From assembly GCA_944320725.1 (NCBI GenBank), contig CALUIM010000009.1, positions 1 to 64,000 of the forward strand: a stretch of DNA of 64,000 nucleotides. The letters run 5' to 3'. The stretch's first letter is position 1, and each line of letters begins with the position of its first letter. The notes below the pieces were generated by a model that did not search any database, had not been told where the DNA came from, and worked only from the letters and a program-made list of their open reading frames with translations. Both the position numbers and the translations under genes were made by a program. The stretch is from an uncultured Coriobacteriaceae bacterium. GTDB taxonomy: Bacteria > Actinomycetota > Coriobacteriia > Coriobacteriales > Coriobacteriaceae. Shown here one piece after another: positions 1-8,160 of this stretch.

Positions 1-610
1 CCACGCAGGTGATCGCATCGTCGGTCTCGCGACGATCGTAGGCGAACCCGGTGCAACGGATCGCCTCGAGCTCCGGTTCGAGCTCGTCGATAGAGCGAAG
101 CGTTGCATCCGTGAAGCGCTCGAATCGTTGCGGGAGCAGCGCCTCCAGGTCCGGTCGGGCCTTCTCGCTCAGCAGGGCCTTCCCGATCGCGGTGCAGTAT
201 GCCGGCAGGGTCCCCACCTCGGACTTGAGGCGGACGGGCTGCGAGGAATCGATGCGCAGGATGTAGAGCGCTGACGCGCCGTCGAGGATGCCGACCTGCG
301 CTGTTTCGTCGCAGGCGTCGACAACGCCTCTGACCACCTCTCTGAGCAAGCGCATATCCGAATCGGTGCGGTCGTAGGCCCTGCCCGCCACATAGGTCTT
401 GATGCCTACGCGGTAGCGCGCCCCGTGCTCGTCGAGCGCGATGAACCCGCTGTTCGCCATGGTGTGCAAGATGGGGGAGAGGCTGCTTTTGGGCGCATCG
501 AGCGCGTGGCAGAGCTCGGTGAACGTGAGGCCCTCGGGGTGCGCCGTCAGCTGCTCCAGCACGGCGAGGACGCGTTGGGTCGCGCGATGCTGCTTGACGT
601 CCTGCTCCAT
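1..610 (-). CDS. IclR-family transcriptional regulator (C-terminus cut by window edge)
   Basis: Reading the complement from the ATG at 608-610 gives 203 codons that stay open to the window edge. Residues 7-60 form an IclR-type winged helix. The effector domain follows and carries the family motif LPAYCTAIGKALL near residues 135-147. The gene is divergent from the sugar-acid operon starting at 788. A perfect 16-bp palindrome (692-707) lies just downstream of that operon's promoter, so this is probably the local repressor. In the Campylobacter jejuni fuc locus an IclR regulator (Cj0480c) sits in the same position. The effector ligand cannot be read from the sequence. Confidence 0.9.
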   Translation of the reverse strand, partial: MEQDVKQHRATQRVLAVLEQLTAHPEGLTFTELCHALDAPKSSLSPILHTMANSGFIALDEHGARYRVGIKTYVAGRAYDRTDSDMRLLREVVRGVVDACDETAQVGILDGASALYILRIDSSQPVRLKSEVGTLPAYCTAIGKALLSEKARPDLEALLPQRFERFTDATLRSIDELEPELEAIRCTGFAYDRRETDDAITCV

Positions 611-642
611 GGTCTGCTCCTCGGAATCGTGGTCCAACTCAC

Positions 643-670
643 TTGAAAACGCGTTTCGTGAGGCTATACT
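643..670 (+). promoter_or_regulatory. Probable sigma-70 promoter of the fucose-type operon
   Basis: TTGAAA (643-648), a 16-bp spacer and TATACT (665-670) form a strong promoter about 115 bp upstream of the first gene. Transcription would begin near 677. It faces away from the IclR gene and is followed immediately by a palindrome. Confidence 0.65.
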
Positions 671-691
671 GAAGTTGTAATACAGAACAGA

Positions 692-707
692 GTTCCTATA
701 TAGGAAC
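692..707. promoter_or_regulatory. Perfect 16-bp palindromic operator candidate
   Basis: GTTCCTATATAGGAAC is an exact palindrome about 15 bp downstream of the predicted transcription start. That is a repressor-type position. The dyad and its place between an IclR gene and its divergent operon suggest it is the IclR binding site. The assignment is inferred from position. Confidence 0.6.
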
Positions 708-787
708 AATTAGAAACACCACAACCCGCATGTCTTCATGGAACACGAGCGAGCGGTCTTGCTCGGCGATCAACCGGGAGGAACGGT

Positions 788-2296
788 ATGAGGAACTCCG
801 TAGCCATCGATGCCAGGGACAATGTCGTGGTCGCCATCTACCCGCTGAGCTCGGGCGAGACCGCGGTCTTCTCGCTGCCCGACGGTAGCGAGGGGGCGGT
901 GACGGCGGTGCAGGACATCCCGCTGTTCCACAAGGTCGCGCGCTGCGATATCGCCAAGGGGCAGACCGTGGTGAAGTACGGCGAGTATATCGGTGTCGCG
1001 ACATCGGACATCAAGGCGGGCGAGCACGTGCACGTGCACAATTGCGCGAGCTCCGACGAGCTCAAAGACGCCGATGCCGCCAGGCAGGACACCTCGCGCG
1101 TCGCCGAGCGGCATGTCGAGGCGGGGCCGACGCGCACCTTTTGGGGATATCGCCGCAGCGACGGCCGCGTGGGCATCCGCAACCATGTGCTCATCCTCCC
1201 CACGAGCATCTGCGCCTCCGACACCACCGAACGCATCGCGCGCGCGGTCGACGGCTGCGTCACGTTCCACAATCAAAACGGCTGCTCGCAGGTCGCGCGC
1301 GATCAGCAGATGACGATCGACACCATGGCCGGGCTTGCCGCCAACCCCAATATCGCCTCGGTGCTCGCGGTGTCGCTGGGGTGCGAGGGCTGCCAGAACG
1401 ACCTGGTCGTGGACGCCATCCACGAGCGCACGGACAAACCGGTCAGAACGCTTGTCATCCAGCAGGTCGGCGGCTCCATCAAGGCCGTCGAGGAGGGCAC
1501 GCGCATCGCGCGGGAGCTCGCCGATGAGGCGTCGCTCGAGCGTCGCGTCGAGTGTCCCATCTCCGAGCTGATCTTCGGCACCAACTGCGGAGGCTCTGAC
1601 ACGTCGAGCGGCTTGGGCGCTAACCCGCTGATCGGCGAGGTCTCGGACTGGATGGTCGCCCAGGGGGCGACCTCCGTGCTGTGCGAGACGCCCGAGCTCT
1701 TCGGCGGCGAGCACATCCTGGCGCGCCGCGGCAAGACGCCCGAGGTCGCCGAGCAGACGCTCAAGATCGTGTCCGACTACGAGAAGTACGTGCAGATGTT
1801 CGGCGCCGAGATGCGCGAGGGCAACCCCAGCCCCGGCAATATCGCCGGCGGCCTCACGACGCTCGAGGAGAAGTCGCTCGGCTGCATCCACAAGGGCGGT
1901 CACAGCGACATCTCCGCGGTCTACCCGTACGCGGCCCCGCTCAAGGCGGGGGAGGGCCTGGTCATCATGGACACGCCGGGCAACGACGCGTCCTCGGTGG
2001 GAGGTATCATCGCCGGCGGGTGCCAGCTCGTGGTCTTCTCCACGGGCCTCGGCACGCCGACGGGCAACGCTGTGGCGCCCGTGCTGCGCCTGACCGCCAA
2101 CCGCAACACCGCGCAGACCATGGCGGACAACATCGATTTCGACGCCTCGGCGACCATCTACGGCCCCGAGTCCATGATCGAGCTGCGCGACCGGCTGATC
2201 GACCAGATCATCGACGTCTGCAACGGCAGGCCGACCCGTGCGGAGGCGCTCGGCTACACCGAGACGGCGCTGCCGCACCTGTGCAACTACATGTAA
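788..2296 (+). CDS. UxaA/GarD-family sugar-acid dehydratase (probable L-fuconate-type dehydratase)
   Basis: This 502-residue protein has an N-terminal SAF-like segment (about 1-90) and the UxaA/GarD catalytic body, with Cys/His-rich stretches such as FHNQNGCSQ, LGCEGC and FGTNCGGSD. The family removes water from sugar acids such as altronate and galactarate, making 2-keto-3-deoxy acids in an iron-dependent reaction. The start follows a GGGAGGA ribosome site. It opens an operon with an SDR, an amidohydrolase and a DapA-type aldolase. In C. jejuni the matching protein is encoded as two pieces (Cj0482/Cj0483); here it is one. Family assignment is firm. L-fuconate (or D-arabinonate) as substrate is inferred from neighbours. 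Confidence 0.88.
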   Translation: MRNSVAIDARDNVVVAIYPLSSGETAVFSLPDGSEGAVTAVQDIPLFHKVARCDIAKGQTVVKYGEYIGVATSDIKAGEHVHVHNCASSDELKDADAARQDTSRVAERHVEAGPTRTFWGYRRSDGRVGIRNHVLILPTSICASDTTERIARAVDGCVTFHNQNGCSQVARDQQMTIDTMAGLAANPNIASVLAVSLGCEGCQNDLVVDAIHERTDKPVRTLVIQQVGGSIKAVEEGTRIARELADEASLERRVECPISELIFGTNCGGSDTSSGLGANPLIGEVSDWMVAQGATSVLCETPELFGGEHILARRGKTPEVAEQTLKIVSDYEKYVQMFGAEMREGNPSPGNIAGGLTTLEEKSLGCIHKGGHSDISAVYPYAAPLKAGEGLVIMDTPGNDASSVGGIIAGGCQLVVFSTGLGTPTGNAVAPVLRLTANRNTAQTMADNIDFDASATIYGPESMIELRDRLIDQIIDVCNGRPTRAEALGYTETALPHLCNYM

Positions 2297-2336
2297 GCGG
2301 GCGCGCCGGGCGCGCACGGAGATAAGGAGCAAACCC

Positions 2337-3128
2337 ATGGATCTGCATCTCAAGGGAAAGGTCGTCATCGTCACCGGCGGCTTCAAGGGCATCGGCAAGG
2401 GAATCGTCTTCCAGCTCGCACGCGAGGGCGCCATCCCGGTCGTGCTGAACCGCAAAGACGGTGTCGAGGACGAGTTCATCAAGGAGATCTCCGAGATCAC
2501 CGACGAGTACGACATCCACTACATCGACCTGAACGACACCGATGAGCTCAAGCCCATCGTCGAGGAGGTCTACGGGAAGTACGGTCATATCGACGGTATC
2601 GTGAACAATGCCGGTCGCAACGACAACCTCGACCTGGAGTCCACGACCTGGCAGGAATTCGAGGCGTCGCTGCACAACAACCTGACGCACTACTTCGAGC
2701 TCGTCCACCAGGCGGTGCCCTATCTGAAGGAGTCCAAGGGCTCCGTCGTGAACATCTCGTCCAAGGTCGCGCTGACCGGTCAGGGCAAGACGTCCGCCTA
2801 TGCCGCCGCCAAGGGCGCGATTCTCGGCCTCACGCGCGAATGGGCTGCCGCCCTCGTCGCCGACGAGGTCCGCGTGAACGCCATCGTGGTCGCCGAGGCA
2901 TGGACCCCGCTGTATGCCAAGTGGATCAAGTCCTTTGGCGACGAGGAGGCCCAGCAGGCCCGCCTGAGCCTCATCACCGACAAGATTCCGCTGGGCCATC
3001 GCATGACGACGGTCGAGGAGATCGCCGACACGACGTGCTTCCTGCTGTCCGACCGCTCCTCGCACACCACGGGCCAGTGGCTGAACGTCGACGGCGGCTA
3101 CGTCAACCTTGACCGCTCTCTGGCGTAA
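2337..3128 (+). CDS. SDR-family sugar dehydrogenase, L-fucose dehydrogenase type
   Basis: This is a 263-residue classical short-chain dehydrogenase with the cofactor loop TGGFKGIG (13-20), NNAG (90-93), the catalytic Ser in NISSK (about 141) and Y155-AAA-K159. The segment AEAWTPLYAKWIKSF resembles the substrate loop of L-fucose dehydrogenases such as C. jejuni FucX (Cj0485), which act on L-fucose and D-arabinose. The chosen ATG follows GATAAGGAG; a longer upstream frame overlaps the preceding gene. It is predicted to oxidise the sugar to its lactone as the first pathway step. The exact sugar is an inference from the neighbourhood. Confidence 0.85.
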   Translation: MDLHLKGKVVIVTGGFKGIGKGIVFQLAREGAIPVVLNRKDGVEDEFIKEISEITDEYDIHYIDLNDTDELKPIVEEVYGKYGHIDGIVNNAGRNDNLDLESTTWQEFEASLHNNLTHYFELVHQAVPYLKESKGSVVNISSKVALTGQGKTSAYAAAKGAILGLTREWAAALVADEVRVNAIVVAEAWTPLYAKWIKSFGDEEAQQARLSLITDKIPLGHRMTTVEEIADTTCFLLSDRSSHTTGQWLNVDGGYVNLDRSLA

Positions 3129-3140
3129 GGGGGAGGACCC

Positions 3141-3938
3141 ATGGCCGATCTGAAGGTCATCGATTCCCACTTCCATGTGTGGGACCTCGAGACGCAAAGC
3201 CTTCCTTGGCTCGAGGGCACCGATGGCAGCATCACGCGCACCTACACGTTCGATGACCTGGAGGCGCTCTACGGCGAGCTTCCGGGCGTCGAGTTCGCGG
3301 GCGGCGTGTACGTCGAGGTGGATTGCGCCGACCCCGTCGCGGAGGACCGGATCGTCTACGGTCTCATGGCTCGGCATGGGAAGATCCGCGCGGCCATGCT
3401 GCGCAGCACGGTGAGCCCCAGCATGCGCGTGCCGCTGCATGCGACGGGCATCCGCGAGCCGCTGCATATCGATAGCGAGCCCCGTGGCCGCTGCCTGGAG
3501 CAGTCGTTTGTCGACGGCCTGCGTGCGCTCGCCGCGGCCGGCATGCCCTTCGAGTCGTGCAACCGCGTGTCCGAGCTCGAGGACGCCTACGAGGCGTTCG
3601 CCCAGGTGCCCGAGGAGACGGTGATCCTCAACCATCTGGGCAATGTCGAGGCGCTCGACGAGCCGTGGTGCGCGGTCATGAGGAAGTTCGCCAGCCTGCC
3701 CAACCTGTACGTCAAGGTTTCGGGCTACCCCACTTCCGATCGCGGCTTCGTGTCCGAGCTGCTCGCGTTCGTGCGTGAGACGTTTGGCGCCGACAGACTG
3801 CTCTATGCGTCCAACTGGCCGGTCGTGGAGATGTATTCCTCCTTCGAGGAGCACTTCGGTCTCCTGCGCGATGCGTTCGGCGACGACGAGGACTTCTTTA
3901 TGAACAACGCCGTGCGTGCCTACGGCCTCACGCTGTAG
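3141..3938 (+). CDS. Amidohydrolase-family lactonase (COG3618, fuconolactonase type)
   Basis: The 265-residue protein begins with the metal-binding HxH motif of the amidohydrolase superfamily (SHFHVWD, H10 and H12). It ends with the NNAVRAYGL signature common in COG3618 lactonases. These TIM-barrel enzymes hydrolyse sugar-acid lactones such as L-fucono-1,4-lactone. It lies 12 bp after the SDR gene behind a GGGGGAGG ribosome site, so the two are co-translated. The position matches Cj0487 in the C. jejuni pathway. It should convert the SDR product into the free acid for the UxaA-type dehydratase. Confidence 0.85.
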   Translation: MADLKVIDSHFHVWDLETQSLPWLEGTDGSITRTYTFDDLEALYGELPGVEFAGGVYVEVDCADPVAEDRIVYGLMARHGKIRAAMLRSTVSPSMRVPLHATGIREPLHIDSEPRGRCLEQSFVDGLRALAAAGMPFESCNRVSELEDAYEAFAQVPEETVILNHLGNVEALDEPWCAVMRKFASLPNLYVKVSGYPTSDRGFVSELLAFVRETFGADRLLYASNWPVVEMYSSFEEHFGLLRDAFGDDEDFFMNNAVRAYGLTL

Positions 3939-4022
3939 GGCGCGCGGAACGCGCGGGGCCGTCTGAGCCTCGCACTGGTATCCCTTGATATGCGGGGCTG
4001 TGCCCCGAGAGGAGCGTCAACC

Positions 4023-4910
4023 ATGTTTGAAGGTATCTACTGCCCGTCGATTACCATCACCGACGACGAGGGCAAGATCGATTACGAGCTGTGGGGCAAG
4101 CATCTCGACCATCTGGCCGATGCCGGGATCGACGGCGTGCTGCTGTTCGGCAGCATCGGCGAGTTCTTCAGCTTCTCGCTGGAGGACAAGAAGGCGGCGC
4201 TGGCGTTTGCGGTCGAGCGCGTTGCGGGCCGCATGAAGGTGCTGGCAGGTGTGGGCGACACCATGCTCGCCAACGTGATCGAGTTCACGAAGTTCGCCGA
4301 GCAGGTCGCGGCCGATGGCGTCGTGGCGGTCTCCCCGTACTACTTCGGGCCGACCGCGCCGACCGCGAAGGTCTATTTCGGCGCCATCGCCGAGGCGACC
4401 GAGCTGCCCGTCATCCTGTACAACTTCCCCGCCCGCACGGGTTCGGATCTCACCCCTGAGCTTGTGGCCGACCTGGCGCGCGAGCACAAGAACATCTGCG
4501 GCATCAAGGACACGGTCGACACCATCAGCCATACCCGCAAGGTGATCGCCGAGGTGCGCAAGGTGAACCCGGAGTTCTCCGTGCTGTCCGGTTTCGATGA
4601 GTACTACCTCGTCAACCGCGTGTCCGGCGGCAACGGCGTCCTGTGCGGTCTTACCAACGTCGAGCCCGAGCTGTTCGCCAAGATGCATGCCGCCTATCAG
4701 GGCGGCGACTTCGCGACCGCGGTTTCGTGCGCCGAGCGCATCTCGCGGCTCATGGCGGTGTACGACACGTGCGACCTGTTCATCTCGGCGATTAAGGCCG
4801 CGGTGAACATCAAGGGCCTTCCGATCTCCACCAAGATCAACGAGCCGGCCGTCCAGGTGACGCCCGAGCAGATGGAGTCGATCCGCTCGCTGCTGGCGTC
4901 GGTGCAGTAG
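4023..4910 (+). CDS. DapA/NanA-family aldolase (2-keto-3-deoxy sugar-acid aldolase)
   Basis: This 295-residue class-I aldolase has the Schiff-base lysine in GIKDT (K162), the partner tyrosine in ILYNFPARTG (Y133) and the pyruvate-binding loop GSIGE (43-47, usually GTTGE). The start follows GAGAGGAG. Lysine biosynthesis is unlikely because it is the last gene of a sugar-acid operon. By analogy with Cj0481 it would cleave 2-keto-3-deoxy-L-fuconate to pyruvate and L-lactaldehyde. No aldehyde dehydrogenase or sugar transporter is visible beside it. They may lie elsewhere. Confidence 0.88.
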   Translation: MFEGIYCPSITITDDEGKIDYELWGKHLDHLADAGIDGVLLFGSIGEFFSFSLEDKKAALAFAVERVAGRMKVLAGVGDTMLANVIEFTKFAEQVAADGVVAVSPYYFGPTAPTAKVYFGAIAEATELPVILYNFPARTGSDLTPELVADLAREHKNICGIKDTVDTISHTRKVIAEVRKVNPEFSVLSGFDEYYLVNRVSGGNGVLCGLTNVEPELFAKMHAAYQGGDFATAVSCAERISRLMAVYDTCDLFISAIKAAVNIKGLPISTKINEPAVQVTPEQMESIRSLLASVQ

Positions 4911-5035
4911 GGCAGCGATTTCGCACCGGTCTTGGCCGTGCGGGGCGTCCGGAACGCGTGGGGGGACGCTGTATCCGCCCGCGTGCAGAACCGCAGAGGT
5001 AAAAGGTTTTATCAAGGTGCGGAGACGTCCTGTTT

Positions 5036-5195
5036 TGAATTTGGTATCAACTCGCGTGCAAGAAGGGCTGCTTTGAGGCGGATCGGAGGCCCCTTCCGGG
5101 GCCACCGGAATCGGTCTGGCAAAGAAACCGCAGGTCACAGGCTTGTCAGATATGGCCGTTTTCCATCTGTACTGCCCGATTTGATACCAAATTCA
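5036..5195. repeat. Intergenic inverted-repeat element (15-bp perfect arms)
   Basis: The 406-bp gap between the aldolase and the esterase has no convincing gene. TGAATTTGGTATCAA (5036-5050) returns as its exact reverse complement at 5181-5195, and weaker pairing continues inward. A small GGCCCC-TTCC-GGGGCC hairpin (5088-5103) lies inside. Each arm contains a near-palindrome of TTGRTAYCAA form, so these could also be paired operators for the esterase gene. Comparable long inverted repeats occur at 6412, 46559 and 51929. Confidence 0.6.
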
Positions 5196-5316
5196 TGTTC
5201 AAGAAATAGTAACCCCCTCGTTCCTGCTGTTTTGCGGTGAGGTTTCCCCACCGTGCGGGGCCGAGGGGTTTGCGCGACCATCCGAGATGGGTCGCGCCTC
5301 ATCCAAAGGGGTACCC

Positions 5317-6177
5317 ATGGCGCTGATCACCGTAAACTGCTTCTCGTCCATGCTCATGAGAACGGTGCCGATAAACGTGATTCTTCCTGTGGACAAGCAG
5401 GTCGAGGCGGTTCGCGCCGAGGAGGACGGCGCCCGCTACGTGCCCAACGAGCCCGCGGGCGGGTTCAAGACGCTCTACCTGCTGCACGGCATCTTCGGCA
5501 ACTATACGGACTGGGTGAGCGGCACCTGCATTCAGCGCTGGGCCGAGGAGCGCGACCTGGCCGTCGTCATGCCCTCGGGCGACAACATGTTCTACCTCGA
5601 CCAGCCCGCGTCCCACGACTACTACGGCCGCTTTATCGGCGAGGAGCTCGTCGCCCTCACGCGCGCGATGTTCCCCCTGTCCCGCCGCCGCGAGGACACC
5701 TTCATCGGCGGGCTCTCCATGGGAGGCTACGGTGCGCTCCGCAACGGGCTCAAATACGCCGATACGTTCGGAGCCATCGCCTCGATGTCGGGCGCGCTGC
5801 TCGTCGACGGGGTTTCCGAGCGGACCGACGACACCTCGACGTTCTTCCAGTCCCGCAGGTTCGCGAAGGCGGTCTACGGCGATCCGGATGCCGTCGCGGG
5901 CAGCGATCGCGACCCGCTGTGGCTTGCGGGTCGGCTGGTCGCATCGGGCGGGCCGCTTCCGCGGATCTACGTGTCGTGCGGGACGGAGGACTCGCTGCTC
6001 GCCGCGAACCGGGATGTGGCCCGCGAGCTGGGAGCACAAGGGTTCTCGGTGACTTATGAGGAGGCCTCCGGCGGCCATACCTGGGAATACTGGAACCGCG
6101 CTATCGAGCGGGTGGTCGACTGGCTGCCGCTCGACGAGCCGGTCATGGGCATCGGCAGCGGAAACGTGCACGTGTAG
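5317..6177 (+). CDS. Esterase D / S-formylglutathione hydrolase-like alpha/beta hydrolase
   Basis: This 286-residue serine hydrolase of the putative esterase family (PF00756) has the nucleophile elbow GLSMGGYGA (Ser about 134), a later acid in GTEDS and a catalytic histidine in GGHTWEYW. An oxyanion stretch LLHGIFGN precedes them. Related proteins include S-formylglutathione hydrolase and tributyrin or feruloyl esterases. No signal peptide is seen, so it should be cytoplasmic. The ATG at 5317 follows AAAGGGG; an earlier in-frame ATG at 5287 lacks a good ribosome site. The gene is monocistronic and ends at a strong hairpin. Confidence 0.85.
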   Translation: MALITVNCFSSMLMRTVPINVILPVDKQVEAVRAEEDGARYVPNEPAGGFKTLYLLHGIFGNYTDWVSGTCIQRWAEERDLAVVMPSGDNMFYLDQPASHDYYGRFIGEELVALTRAMFPLSRRREDTFIGGLSMGGYGALRNGLKYADTFGAIASMSGALLVDGVSERTDDTSTFFQSRRFAKAVYGDPDAVAGSDRDPLWLAGRLVASGGPLPRIYVSCGTEDSLLAANRDVARELGAQGFSVTYEEASGGHTWEYWNRAIERVVDWLPLDEPVMGIGSGNVHV

Positions 6178-6253
6178 GTGTGTGCGCCGCGGGCGGGCGC
6201 CCTTTTGCGTCATCTGCCTTCATCAGATAGCGCTGCGATGTGCATATCGTCGA

Positions 6254-6280
6254 AAGGGGCCCGGCTCATCCGGGCCCCTT
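6254..6280 (+). terminator. Rho-independent terminator after the esterase
   Basis: AAGGGGCCCGG, a 5-nt loop CTCAT and CCGGGCCCCTT form an 11-bp perfect stem. The sequence after it, TTGTTGTG, is moderately T-rich. Confidence 0.8.
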
Positions 6281-6411
6281 GTTGTGCGGATGAGCGGGGC
6301 CTGAGCCGAACGATTCGCCGGCCTGAGCACCCTTATAGTGCAAATTGTATATTCTCATCAAGAAACTGCATAAAAATCTGCTCAAAATAAAACCCATAAG
6401 GGTCATAGGTT

Positions 6412-6546
6412 GAGTTCGTCATTGTTTTTGAGTGCCCTTTCCCAACATGCGCTGCACCCCTCAGCATTTCCCCAGTTGAATCCTGCGGAAATGCAAACGG
6501 GTGCGGCGCATGTGGCGAGATGGCACCAAAAAACAATGACAAACTC
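6412..6546. repeat. 135-bp long imperfect hairpin element
   Basis: The non-coding gap 6178-6789 contains two arms of about 64 nt (6412-6475 and 6484-6546) that are close reverse complements around a loop of fewer than 10 nt. Paired blocks include GTCATTGTTTTT, GTGCC, ACATGCG, GCACCC and GCATTTCC. A smaller inverted pair ACCCTTAT (6329-6336) / ATAAGGGT (6396-6403) precedes it. No transposase, target duplication or coding sequence is seen. It could be a MITE-like remnant or a structured RNA. Confidence 0.7.
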
Positions 6547-6789
6547 GTATACATCCCTTTTCGGGGGTGGTGAGGGGCGGCTGCGCGCCTGCGGGGGAAT
6601 GCCTGCGGGCGCGCAGGCTGTCCATCGTCGCCTTTCCGGGTCTGTCCTCGCGCCCCGGCAGCGCCCCGGCGGCTTCTTGACGGTTGCCGGACCATGGCCC
6701 TCGCTCGCCTAAGGGCCGCGTCGGGCGTCCCGCGGCTGTGCGATAGTCGAGACGATTCGAGTCTGAAGTTCTATTGCCAAGGGGACAGG

Positions 6790-7947
6790 GTGATCGGGAT
6801 GCAACGACTGTCGGAAATCTCCGGACGCGCGCGGCGCTTCGCGTTGGCGCTCATGGCGGCGCTTGCGCTGGTGATGGGCATGCCCGCAGCGCTCGCGATC
6901 GGGGCCCAGCCGACATATGCGGCGCAGGGCGCCTCCGTCAGCGAGCAGGAGGCCTACGAGCGCATCGTCGCGCTGCGTGCCCAGTACCCGGAGGGCATGC
7001 GATGGACGAATGACGACTACTACCTCAGCCCGGCACTCTACCAGGCGGGCTATGGCTGCCACGCGTTCGCGCTCATCCTGAGCGACGCGGCCTTCGGGTC
7101 CAATCCCGGCACGACCTACGAGGACCTCTCCCAGGTGCGTGTCGGAGACATCCTGCGCGTCAACTACGACACGCACACGGTCGTGGTGCTCGAGGTGCGT
7201 GACGGGGGCGTCGTTGTCGCCGAGGGCAACTACAACGCATCCATCCACTGGGGGCGCGTCATCTCGTTCGGTGAGCTTTCCCGCGGGTTCATGTACGGCA
7301 TCACGCGCTACGTCGAGCCCGAGCCCGAGCCTGAGCCGGACCCCGAGCCAGATCAGGGCTACTACGGGTTCTCAGACATCCGCGAGGGTGAGTGGTACAC
7401 CCAGGGCGGCCTGTTCGAATACGCCGTCGACCATGGGCTAATGTCCGGATACACCGATTCGGACCTGTTCGGCACCTACGACTCCATCACGCGCGGGCAG
7501 GTCGCGGTGATCTTGCACCGCATGGCGGGTGAACCGACGGTTGCAGCCGACCCGTTCGACGACGTCCACGAAGACGCGTACTACGCCCCCGCCATCGCGT
7601 GGGCGCGCGCCACGGGCGTCATCAACGGCTATAGGGACGAGAACGGCGCGTACACGACGTTTGGCCCGGATAAGCCGGTGACGCGCGAGCAGCTCGCCGT
7701 CATGCTGTGCAACTACGCGTCCCGAATCGCCGGCATCGACGTCTCGAGCGGCCTCGATGAGGCGGCATCCATCCCCGGCTGGGAGAACGTGTCGGAATGG
7801 GCGCGTCCCGCCATGGGCTGGATCGTCGATCACGGCATCATGAGCGGTAAGACCATGGAGGACGGCTCGAGGAATCTCGACCCGCAGGGGAGCGCCTGGC
7901 GCGTCTCCATGGCGACGATGGTCGCCTCGTTTCATCAGATGTTGTAA
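6790..7947 (+). CDS. Secreted cysteine-peptidase-like (NlpC/P60 or CHAP type) protein with three SLH domains
   Basis: The predicted 385-residue protein has a basic, then hydrophobic, signal peptide ending near PTYAAQG (about 46). A domain at 50-172 places a cysteine (GYGCHAFA, C90) before a histidine (YDTHTVVVLE, H129), as in NlpC/P60 and CHAP peptidases or amidases. A Pro-Glu linker (PEPEPEPEP) leads to three S-layer homology repeats (about 192-385). SLH domains anchor proteins to secondary cell-wall polymers, so the product is probably a cell-wall hydrolase on the surface. The GTG at 6790 is preferred because AAGGGG lies 5 nt upstream; ATG 6799 is the alternative. Confidence 0.75.
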   Translation: MIGMQRLSEISGRARRFALALMAALALVMGMPAALAIGAQPTYAAQGASVSEQEAYERIVALRAQYPEGMRWTNDDYYLSPALYQAGYGCHAFALILSDAAFGSNPGTTYEDLSQVRVGDILRVNYDTHTVVVLEVRDGGVVVAEGNYNASIHWGRVISFGELSRGFMYGITRYVEPEPEPEPDPEPDQGYYGFSDIREGEWYTQGGLFEYAVDHGLMSGYTDSDLFGTYDSITRGQVAVILHRMAGEPTVAADPFDDVHEDAYYAPAIAWARATGVINGYRDENGAYTTFGPDKPVTREQLAVMLCNYASRIAGIDVSSGLDEAASIPGWENVSEWARPAMGWIVDHGIMSGKTMEDGSRNLDPQGSAWRVSMATMVASFHQML

Positions 7948-8160
7948 GGGGGGCTTTACATTCGTTTACACTGGTATGGAAATGGACGTAACGGACGCTT
8001 TATATCTGCGCATTTCCGGCGCAATTTTCGCCCTTCTGCCCCATAAGCGGCCGCTTTGGGGTACGCTGGCTCAATAGGTATCCCGAGCGCAGAGATATGC
8101 GCTTGTTATTTAGATGCGCTTGCTTTGCATGCGCGTTTGCGAAAGGAATAGATTTCTGAG

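Noticed and set aside
4023-4910. dapA of lysine biosynthesis
   Set aside because: The gene is last in a sugar-acid operon with an SDR, lactonase and dehydratase; an aldolase for 2-keto-3-deoxy acids fits better.
6412-6546. Insertion sequence or transposon
   Set aside because: No transposase frame, no terminal repeat of known type and no target-site duplication were found.
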